Shown here: piece after piece, positions 1 through 5,159 of the stretch | How positions within the stretch are numbered: position 1 is the first letter of the stretch | Layout of the letters: each line of letters opens with the position of its first letter | Assembly: GCA_023457875.1 (NCBI GenBank) | Contig: JAEXBC010000345.1 | Location: 1 to 6,189 of the forward strand | DNA from: Bacillota bacterium | GTDB lineage: Bacteria; Bacillota; Clostridia; Lachnospirales; Cellulosilyticaceae | Reading direction: 5' to 3' | Length of the DNA stretch: 6,189 bases | Notes under the pieces: generated by a model | The model's database searches: none | Told to the model about the DNA's origin: nothing | The model's input: the letters and a program-made list of their open reading frames with translations, nothing else | Position numbers and translations under genes: made by a program

Positions 1-3
1 TAT

Positions 4-684
4 CTATTCAAAATATTTAACAATACCAAGATAAATGCTCCAAGCTATTTTGTCTTGGTAGACCTCATCATTTAAATTCTTTTCTTCCTCTGGATTTGTT
101 AGAAAACCACATTCCACTATAACAGCTGGAAGCTGGGTAGCCTTTAGCACATAATAATTAAGATTGCTTTTTGCACTTCTTTTATTGCTGGGGTCTGTAT
201 ATTCCTTAATAGAACTCTGGATTAATTCAGCCAGAAGCTTGCCTTTTTCTGAGCTTTTATTGTAAAAAGTTTGTGCTCCTCTTACACTTTGCTGTGTAAA
301 GGAGTTTTGATGAATACTTACCAATATATCCCCACCTTGGGCAATTTTTTTTCTCTCCACCATATCTTTACTCTTGTGCTTCACGCCATCCATGCCATCC
401 ACATCATCATCTGTATATCTTGTCATGATCACAATGGCCCCAGCTTGTTCTAAGTAATTTCTAAGCTTTAGTGCAATCTCTAAGTTAAGCTCCTTTTCAT
501 CTTTACCATTGACACCAGGTCTCCCAGGATCGAATCCACCATGTCCAGGATCGATGATAATCACCTTTGAAGCAATTGAAAGACCCGATGTTTCCACTGC
601 TGCCATAGCAAATTTAAAATAAGACCCTAACGCAATAAATAAAGCTAGCATTCCCATAAATAGCGGTAATTTTATTTTTATCAT
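4..684 (-). CDS. cwlD: CwlD-like N-acetylmuramoyl-L-alanine amidase (Amidase_3), membrane-anchored or secreted
   Basis: Zinc amidase that cleaves the bond between N-acetylmuramic acid and the L-alanine of the peptidoglycan stem. In sporulating Firmicutes CwlD prepares the muramic delta-lactam of the spore cortex. With the start chosen here the protein is 226 residues, close to B. subtilis CwlD (about 237). Residues 6-29 are a hydrophobic signal or anchor ending in AMAA, and the catalytic domain covers about 40-226. Visible motifs are IIIDPGHGG with zinc ligand His48, DEKELNLEIA with probable ligand Glu63, SIHQN with ligand His125, and VECGFLTNP with catalytic Glu191. GAQTFY (136-141) and the C-terminal YQDKIA...IVKYF pattern resemble CwlD more than multidomain autolysins, as recalled from family knowledge. 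The frame is open back to 744, but GAGGG (692-696) lies 7 bases before the ATG at 684 (4 before the alternative at 687), so a start near 684 is preferred. It is last in a minus-strand run after the hydrolase. Amidase activity is secure; the cwlD assignment is likely. Confidence 0.88.
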   Translation of the reverse strand: MIKIKLPLFMGMLALFIALGSYFKFAMAAVETSGLSIASKVIIIDPGHGGFDPGRPGVNGKDEKELNLEIALKLRNYLEQAGAIVIMTRYTDDDVDGMDGVKHKSKDMVERKKIAQGGDILVSIHQNSFTQQSVRGAQTFYNKSSEKGKLLAELIQSSIKEYTDPSNKRSAKSNLNYYVLKATQLPAVIVECGFLTNPEEEKNLNDEVYQDKIAWSIYLGIVKYFE

Positions 685-715
685 CATTCCACCCTCTAAG
701 CTATTCATAAAATTC

Positions 716-761
716 AATTGACAACTCATTACTAGCATATGCATCTTTTAGCTTGTCAATT
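716..761. repeat. Concentric inverted repeat between hydrolase and amidase genes
   Basis: Perfect 9-base arms AATTGACAA (716-724) and TTGTCAATT (753-761) flank 28 bases. The palindrome GCATATGC (735-742) sits exactly on the same centre of symmetry, at 738.5. The bases between the arms and the core do not pair. It lies in the 84-base gap between the hydrolase stop and the amidase start. On the minus strand the distal arm supplies a perfect TTGACA (-35-like), but no good -10 follows at 16-18 bases. The core overlaps CATATGCT, which fits the CATANNNT -10 pattern of sporulation sigma-E, without a clear -35. It could be an operator, a weak transcript hairpin, or chance. Confidence 0.4.
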
Positions 762-768
762 CACTAAA

Positions 769-1554
769 CTAGTTTACTGGTGTCTTAGCGTGCTTATTTT
801 CTCTTAAAAAATGTACAAATACTTTCTCTAGTAAATATAAATCATCCTCGTTATAACAAAAATGACCTGAATCACGTAAATACATGATTTGACTATTTTT
901 TAGCACTTTACCTAATCGTTTTGCACTGTATAAATGGACAAACTCATCCTTTTTGGCCTGAACAATAAGTATGGGCATACTCAGCCTTTCAAGGCGTTTA
1001 TTCACATATCCCATCAAAGTAAAAAGATCCATATATCTAGGGATCCACCTCAAATAAATGGCAAAGGAGGCACCTCTAACGCCAATGGCTTGATATTCAG
1101 ATAAAACATATCTTTCATTGGGTTTAATACTCCCCCTAGCTATTTTGATAGCGCCCACTAACACCCTAGGCCATAGATGCACCCATACTGGCATATCTAC
1201 TATGACAGCTCGCTGAATATGCTTTGGCCATTTTGTGCAGTAGCCAAGTCCAAGCAGCCCTCCCATTGAGTGACCTACAATAATCACATGAGGATAACGC
1301 CTCTTATAATAGGCTATACGGCTATTGACATAGTCAACCCACTTATATAAATGTGTCCTTATAAAAGCTTCGCCACTTCCACCATGTCCAGGTAATAATA
1401 GGATAGCTACACTATATCCTTCTTTATAGCTAAGTGCAGCTAACTGCCTAAATTGCTTTGGCTTTTCTAAAATCCCATGAATGAATATGACCACTGTATC
1501 TGACTGTTGATGCGCTCTAAAAAATTCCTTATTTGTTATCTTATTATTTTTCAT
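769..1554 (-). CDS. Alpha/beta hydrolase (carboxylesterase or monoacylglycerol lipase-like)
   Basis: Serine hydrolase of 261 residues with the full alpha/beta-hydrolase signature and no signal peptide or clear membrane segment, so probably cytoplasmic. In order: FIHG at 24-27 (oxyanion-hole strand), LLPGHGGSG at 53-61, nucleophile elbow GHSMGG at 94-99 with Ser96, a cap-like insert at about 125-185, acid Asp203 in QAKKDEFV, and His231 in DSGHFC. The order and the VQAKKDE...SGH spacing resemble Est30/YvaK-type carboxylesterases and monoacylglycerol lipases, but the substrate cannot be read from sequence. The frame extends upstream to a TTG at 1566, but that TTG overlaps GAGG (1561-1564). This GAGG is the natural ribosome binding site, 6 bases before the ATG at 1554, so the ATG is chosen. 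The gene lies between two cell-wall enzymes on the same strand, which hints at, but does not prove, a role in envelope or spore metabolism. Confidence 0.88.
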   Translation of the reverse strand: MKNNKITNKEFFRAHQQSDTVVIFIHGILEKPKQFRQLAALSYKEGYSVAILLLPGHGGSGEAFIRTHLYKWVDYVNSRIAYYKRRYPHVIIVGHSMGGLLGLGYCTKWPKHIQRAVIVDMPVWVHLWPRVLVGAIKIARGSIKPNERYVLSEYQAIGVRGASFAIYLRWIPRYMDLFTLMGYVNKRLERLSMPILIVQAKKDEFVHLYSAKRLGKVLKNSQIMYLRDSGHFCYNEDDLYLLEKVFVHFLRENKHAKTPVN

Positions 1555-1566
1555 TTTTAACCTCAA

Positions 1567-1602
1567 AAAAGCAAATGATTGATAAATAAATCATTTGCTT
1601 TT
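1567..1602 (-). terminator. Hairpin with T tract after the GH18 gene, abutting the hydrolase ribosome binding site
   Basis: Perfect 14-base arms (1567-1580 and 1589-1602) around an 8-base loop. On the minus strand the stem ends in CTTTTTT, a run of six T. This is an intrinsic terminator layout 21 bases after the GH18 stop codon, although the stem is AT-rich (4 G/C pairs) and so perhaps leaky. The T run joins directly to the GAGG ribosome binding site (1561-1564) of the hydrolase gene. That leaves no room for a separate promoter between terminator and gene, so expression would need read-through or a promoter inside the GH18 gene. Confidence 0.7.
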
Positions 1603-1623
1603 CTTGATAAGATTATTCTTTTA

Positions 1624-3288
1624 TTAGTTGACTTCCTCTAATACTTCCCAAATGTCGCCTGTTTCAAAACCTAACTTCCATGCTGCATAGCCAGCAAGTT
1701 GATATTTGTTCATTAAATCAATTCTCTTTTTGATAGAGCTTTTATCTTCAAGCCATATGCTATAAGTGACATCATCCTTTTGAATCTGCGCATAATTTTG
1801 TCCGCTGGCTTCGTCTAGTTTTGGGGTCACCCCCCAAGTTTTTACTAAGTCCTGGGCTGATGCCATGCCATAAGCTGGTGCTTGTATACCTTCACTACTT
1901 TCTTGCCATAGTCTGGTATAAAAAGGAACCCCAAGTACTAGCTTCTCGGCAGGCACCTCTTCTAAATTCCTTTTGATTCCCTCTTCTACCCAGGGAAGTT
2001 CAGATACAGAACCTACTTCTCCAGAGCCAGCCCAATGCTGGTCATAGGCCATTACCATGAAATAGTCACAAGCCTCTGCCACCTTTTCTCTTTCATAGTG
2101 GCTAGACCAATCAGAAGGCATATATACATCAAGTGTAACAATAAGCCCCTCAGCTTTAAGGACTGGATATAATTCCCTCATAAACTGTACCCAGACCTCA
2201 CTTGTTTCTGTTTGAATATTTTCTATATCAATATTAATCCCATCAAAGCCATAGAGCTTGGCTTTCTCAATAATTTGATCAATAACATATTGGCGCTTTT
2301 CAGTGCTTGATAAGATTTCCGCTGTCAAACTCGTCTTAGTAAAGTTATGACTCATAATAGGCCATACCTGAAGCCCCTTTTGATGGGCGGCAATCACATA
2401 ATCTGCATTGCCTCTATCAATTAAAGCACCTGTTTCATCACTAAATTCAAACCATGTAGGAGAAATAACATTTGCCTTATCCACATTGGCATATTTAGCT
2501 GATTGTAAATCCGTTACATTATTTGAGGTCATCTGATCCCAAACCAGTTTCACTCTTTCGCCTAAAGGATTAGCTTCCCAAGGCTCTACCACGGGAAGGA
2601 TATATGGTTCTATGGTCTGCCTACCTTTTAGTTCTCCTTTGGGTAAATAGCCAATAATACCATTTTCACTCCTCACGCGAACAAAATCATTTTCTTCGCT
2701 GTAAACCATGACATACTCGCCCTTTTGAAGCACTTCAACAACCGTCGATTTCTTTCTTGGATGAGTGCGTATACTTGCTTTTTTCCTCACCTTGGCGGAC
2801 TCTTGTTTGATGCGATGATCATAGGCTATAAATAATCGTTCGTCACGGCCTCTTACTATCTCCACACCAAATAAATCAGATAACAGTGTAGCCTCAATAT
2901 ACAGTTGTCCATCTTTTTCTTCTAAAGCATAGTCACCCGTTATACCTGCAAAGTGTATGCTGTTCTCTTCTCCTGGATAGAGCCTTACAACCTCTTTTAA
3001 ATTCGTTAATGTCATGACCTTTTCTGCCTCGTCATAAAAGACAACATCACTCACGTAGTGACGGGTAAAATCGTAAGACACGTAGATTTCATTATTAATT
3101 AAACAAACCGGTTCACTTAATGCTATTCTCTCATCCAAATAAACTAAGTTATTTGTATTATTTTTAAATTCATCAAAGTACGTAAGGGGGTCTACTAAAT
3201 CTCCTACTTTTTGTACTCTATTTATTGACACATAAGCCACTACCACTAATGCTAGTGCCAGCATACAAAATACTACTTTTTTTAACAT
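1624..3288 (-). CDS. Membrane-anchored GH18 glycosidase with Cu-amine-oxidase-N-like and SH3 domains
   Basis: Predicted extracytoplasmic glycoside hydrolase of 554 residues, probably acting on N-acetylglucosamine-containing glycans such as peptidoglycan. Residues 4-20 form a hydrophobic N-terminal anchor with no obvious cleavage site. Residues about 55-157 carry the NEIYVSYDF / KVMTLTNLKEVVRLYPG pattern of copper amine oxidase N-terminal-like domains, a binding or stalk module that is not an oxidase. Residues about 163-220 form a bacterial SH3 domain (VRKKASIRTHP ... VRVRSENGIIGYLPKGEL). The GH18 domain runs from about 245 to the end, with FDGINIDIE at 348-356. Glu356 is the expected acid/base, with Asp349 and Asp354 beside it. 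Asn352 replaces the usual middle Asp of DGxDxDxE, a change I recall from spore YaaH/SleL-like members. MVMAYD (411-416) and AAWKLGFE (535-542) are the late barrel motifs. The start is clear: AGGAGG lies 8 bases before the ATG. It leads the three-gene minus-strand run. Confidence 0.9.
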   Translation of the reverse strand: MLKKVVFCMLALALVVVAYVSINRVQKVGDLVDPLTYFDEFKNNTNNLVYLDERIALSEPVCLINNEIYVSYDFTRHYVSDVVFYDEAEKVMTLTNLKEVVRLYPGEENSIHFAGITGDYALEEKDGQLYIEATLLSDLFGVEIVRGRDERLFIAYDHRIKQESAKVRKKASIRTHPRKKSTVVEVLQKGEYVMVYSEENDFVRVRSENGIIGYLPKGELKGRQTIEPYILPVVEPWEANPLGERVKLVWDQMTSNNVTDLQSAKYANVDKANVISPTWFEFSDETGALIDRGNADYVIAAHQKGLQVWPIMSHNFTKTSLTAEILSSTEKRQYVIDQIIEKAKLYGFDGINIDIENIQTETSEVWVQFMRELYPVLKAEGLIVTLDVYMPSDWSSHYEREKVAEACDYFMVMAYDQHWAGSGEVGSVSELPWVEEGIKRNLEEVPAEKLVLGVPFYTRLWQESSEGIQAPAYGMASAQDLVKTWGVTPKLDEASGQNYAQIQKDDVTYSIWLEDKSSIKKRIDLMNKYQLAGYAAWKLGFETGDIWEVLEEVN

Positions 3289-3312
3289 TGATATATCCTC
3301 CTCTAATGTTTA

Positions 3313-3342
3313 TAGTATAGCATAAAATTTTAACTTTTACGC
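3313..3342 (-). promoter_or_regulatory. Putative promoter of the GH18 gene (extended -10, or forespore sigma-G-like)
   Basis: On the minus strand TGCTATACT (3322-3314) is an extended -10 element, placing transcription start near 3307 and leaving a leader of about 19 bases that contains the AGGAGG site. No good sigma-A -35 lies at the usual distance. GCGTA (3342-3338), 18 bases upstream of TATACTA (3319-3313), matches the B. subtilis sigma-G pattern gHATR-N18-CATNHTA at 4 of 5 and 6 of 7 positions. The choice of sigma factor is inference. Confidence 0.5.
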
Positions 3343-3419
3343 CTATCTCCTAATATTTAAGAAAATATTCACTTTTGTAGTATAGAGGATTAATTCATCA
3401 TTCTTTATTGTATAATTAT

Positions 3420-3448
3420 TTGACTATTTTGTCTAAATACATTATGCT
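3420..3448 (+). promoter_or_regulatory. Putative sigma-A promoter of the lipoprotein gene
   Basis: TTGACT (3420-3425) and TATGCT (3443-3448) are separated by exactly 17 bases, a good vegetative-type promoter. Transcription would start near 3455, giving a leader of about 33 bases. A TATAAT at 3411-3416 lacks a matching -35 and is the weaker alternative. The promoter lies in a 199-base divergent gap shared with the GH18 gene. Confidence 0.6.
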
Positions 3449-3472
3449 TTAATAAATATTACTTTCGTTAAT

Positions 3473-3478
3473 GAGGAG
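3473..3478 (+). promoter_or_regulatory. Ribosome binding site that sets the TTG start of the lipoprotein
   Basis: GAGGAG ends directly against the TTG at 3479, so that codon cannot be used efficiently. The next in-frame TTG, at 3488, is 9 bases away, a normal spacing for a Firmicute. No in-frame ATG is available before the hydrophobic signal segment. Confidence 0.65.
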
Positions 3479-3487
3479 TTGAAGCTA

Positions 3488-4135
3488 TTGAAATATTTTC
3501 TATGCAAACGCTTACATATCCCTAGCTTTATTTTGGTCCTATTCCTTTTAGTTGGTTGCACGCCGCCCATCTCGGCTGATGTGATTGCCATAGATTTTTA
3601 CAATCTCATTGTCAAATTTCAGCAAGAGCCCATTATTGAAGATGGTTTGTCGAAGGACTTAGCTGAGTCAACCGTATTAGATCTGACAACCAAATTAAAA
3701 GAGAATTTTAAATTAGCATTTACCTTCAATGATAAAATTCTTATTGATGATGCAGACCTTGAAGCCTTAACAACAGCTTATTTGAATGCATTAAACAAGC
3801 TTAATGTAACTTGTGAAATCGTCTCTAAAAAAGATGGCAAGCACTGCTCTGTCAAGTTAACAACTACCTATATTAATCATAAAACCATTGATGAGGTAGC
3901 TGTAGATGTAGCACTAAAAGAAATTGATGTCACCACTTATTCAGATGAACAGCTTTATATGCAGGAGCTTAGCAAGGTTTATGTTAGAGAATTAATTAAA
4001 GGCTATGAAAATGCCACGCCTTCTAAAGAGACTCACTCAGAAACCTTTTCTTTTGTGCTAAAAGGAGGACTTTGGCAGCCTGAGGATTATGAAACCTTTT
4101 TAAGTGCCATACCCAATATGATTGCTTCCCAATAA
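3488..4135 (+). CDS. Uncharacterised lipoprotein, possibly DUF5105-like
   Basis: A 215-residue secreted lipoprotein starting at TTG. After a short basic N-terminus (KYFLCKRLH), a hydrophobic segment at 11-23 leads to the lipobox LVGC with lipidated Cys24, so it should be anchored to the outer face of the membrane. The mature part is mixed alpha/beta: a helix at about 30-45 (DVIAIDFYNLIVKF), an acidic helical region at about 50-105, a beta hairpin near 106-127, a second helical stretch, and a C-terminal FVLKGGLWQPEDYETFLSAIP segment. The pattern of AIDFYNLIV at the front and LNALNKL-...-CEIVSKKDG-...-VKLTTTYIN in the middle reminds me of DUF5105 lipoproteins of Bacillus and Clostridium, whose function is unknown. 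Cys109 and Cys120 face each other across the hairpin turn. It is monocistronic, with its own promoter and terminator. No function can be assigned. Confidence 0.82.
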   Translation: MKYFLCKRLHIPSFILVLFLLVGCTPPISADVIAIDFYNLIVKFQQEPIIEDGLSKDLAESTVLDLTTKLKENFKLAFTFNDKILIDDADLEALTTAYLNALNKLNVTCEIVSKKDGKHCSVKLTTTYINHKTIDEVAVDVALKEIDVTTYSDEQLYMQELSKVYVRELIKGYENATPSKETHSETFSFVLKGGLWQPEDYETFLSAIPNMIASQ

Positions 4136-4146
4136 GTGGATGCAAG

Positions 4147-4193
4147 TATAAAAGGACGCACAGTCTGATATTTCAGCTGTGCGTCCTTTTATA
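4147..4193. terminator. Strong bidirectional terminator between convergent genes
   Basis: Perfect 17-base arms (4147-4163 and 4177-4193) with a GC-rich core (GGACGCACAG) and an A4/T4 pair near the open end, so either strand ends in CCTTTT. The 13-base loop contains a further 4-pair stem, CTGA (4165-4168) with TCAG (4173-4176), after a one-base bulge. It starts 12 bases after the lipoprotein stop and also lies downstream of the Bax inhibitor gene, so it can end both transcripts. Confidence 0.88.
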
Positions 4194-4212
4194 AAAAACT
4201 TTTATTAACACG

Positions 4213-4236
4213 AGACATCAACCATCAATGATGTCT
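4213..4236. repeat. Small hairpin between convergent genes
   Basis: 8-base arms AGACATCA (4213-4220) and TGATGTCT (4229-4236) with an 8-base loop. On the plus strand a TTCTTTAT stretch follows, so it might be a backup terminator for the lipoprotein transcript. On the minus strand it is the first structure after the Bax inhibitor stop codon but lacks a T run there. Confidence 0.4.
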
Positions 4237-4249
4237 TCTTTATCCATTC

Positions 4250-4960
4250 TCAATCTTTACTTCCCATAATTCTTAGTAAACGAATAAAAATATTAATGAA
4301 GTCAAGGTAAAGCGTTAATGCGCCTAAAATACTTGCATTGGCAATGCCATTCTTGGCATTTGCTTGTGCATAGGCAATTTGTTTAATCTTTTGCGTATCA
4401 TAACCAATAAGACCAACAAAGATAACTACCCCAATATACATTAAGGCCATGTTATAGGCTTCACTTCTCATAAATATACCTACCACACTGGCAAGGATAA
4501 GGCCAAATAAGCCCATTACAAAAAGGCTTCCTATCTTAGATAAATCCGTTTGGGTAACATAACCATAAATCGTCATCACCGCAAAAACACCTGCTGTTAC
4601 AAAAAAGGCATAGCTTATTGTTCCTATTTCATAAGCAATAAAAATAGCAGATAGGGTTATTCCGTTAAGTATGGAATATACTACAAACCAAAATCTTGCT
4701 GCACCTGTACGCATCTTATGTGCTTTAGCACTTAACCAAATAACTACTATAATCTCTGCAATTGCAAATACCCAGTAAGCCCTTGTAACTGTACGTAATA
4801 AACTTATATTACTTGCTACAAACAGACCTGTAATTGCTGTGATTAATAGTGCAACACACATCCAGCCATATACACCTAGCATCGTCTTTCTAACTACTAA
4901 TTCTCTGTTGCCATCTTCAAAATAAGCATTCGTCTCTCTATTCATATCATCTAGATTCAT
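4250..4960 (-). CDS. Bax inhibitor-1 / YccA family seven-helix membrane protein (YetJ-like)
   Basis: Integral membrane protein of 236 residues in the BI-1 (UPF0005, LFG/TMBIM) family. The structurally known B. subtilis member YetJ is a pH-sensitive calcium leak channel. A polar N-terminus of about 25 residues is followed by hydrophobic segments near 28-48, 61-78, 89-110, 115-134, 143-163 and 170-187 and an amphipathic C-terminal segment near 208-230. GYDTQ carries Asp188 and LYLDFINIFIRLLRI carries Asp220. These correspond to the conserved aspartate pair that forms the pH sensor in YetJ, so the gating machinery appears intact. The LDFINIF signature is diagnostic of the family. AAGGAGGAG shortly before the ATG makes the start secure. 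The gene is flanked by terminators on both sides and is probably transcribed alone. Its physiological role in bacteria is poorly defined; calcium conduction is inferred from the family. Confidence 0.93.
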   Translation of the reverse strand: MNLDDMNRETNAYFEDGNRELVVRKTMLGVYGWMCVALLITAITGLFVASNISLLRTVTRAYWVFAIAEIIVVIWLSAKAHKMRTGAARFWFVVYSILNGITLSAIFIAYEIGTISYAFFVTAGVFAVMTIYGYVTQTDLSKIGSLFVMGLFGLILASVVGIFMRSEAYNMALMYIGVVIFVGLIGYDTQKIKQIAYAQANAKNGIANASILGALTLYLDFINIFIRLLRIMGSKD

Positions 4961-4992
4961 TTTTTCTCCTCCTTTTATACTATTCTTCCCGT

Positions 4993-5020
4993 ATTATATA
5001 TCATTCTTTCATGATTTGAA
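4993..5020 (-). promoter_or_regulatory. Putative sigma-A promoter of the Bax inhibitor gene
   Basis: A perfect TATAAT (4998-4993 on the minus strand) with TTCAAA (5020-5015) 16 bases upstream, a 4-of-6 match to the -35 consensus. Transcription would start near 4986, leaving a leader of about 26 bases that includes the AGGAGG site. It lies just downstream of the purA terminator, consistent with an independent transcript. Confidence 0.6.
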
Positions 5021-5035
5021 ATATGCTTCAAAAGT

Positions 5036-5072
5036 AAAAGGGATTAATTCTTCTTTAGAGTTAATCCCTTTT
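5036..5072 (-). terminator. Terminator of purA
   Basis: Perfect 12-base arms AAAAGGGATTAA (5036-5047) and TTAATCCCTTTT (5061-5072) around a 13-base loop. On the minus strand the stem ends in CCCTTTTAC followed by another TTTT. It lies 88 bases after the purA stop codon and before the Bax inhibitor promoter. The 87 bases between purA and this hairpin show no gene. Confidence 0.72.
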
Positions 5073-5159
5073 GCCTTATTTTATGCTTTACTTGATTGTA
5101 AATAAGCTTAGTTGTTCATTTACTTAATAATTTATTTGCTATTATCTCCTGTTAGTACT

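Noticed and set aside
271..453. Plus-strand open frame of 60 codons
   Set aside because: It lies entirely antisense to the amidase domain, has no ribosome binding site, and its peptide is low-complexity histidine/isoleucine-rich shadow sequence.
685..744. Longer amidase start at 744, giving MHMLVMSCQLNF at the N-terminus
   Set aside because: No ribosome binding site precedes it, the extra residues add no signal feature, and a good GAGGG site sits just before the ATG pair at 684-687.
1555..1566. TTG start at 1566 for the hydrolase
   Set aside because: The TTG overlaps the GAGG that serves the ATG at 1554, and the T run of the hairpin lies immediately upstream.
3352..3369. 7-base AT-only inverted repeat AATATTT / AAATATT
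   Set aside because: Only A and T pairs in an AT-rich intergenic region; expected by chance and with no associated T run or gene end.
4250..4960. Membrane protein as part of a toxin or programmed-death defence system because of the Bax inhibitor name
   Set aside because: The family is widespread housekeeping membrane protein/calcium leak channel, it has its own promoter and terminators, and no defence genes are nearby.
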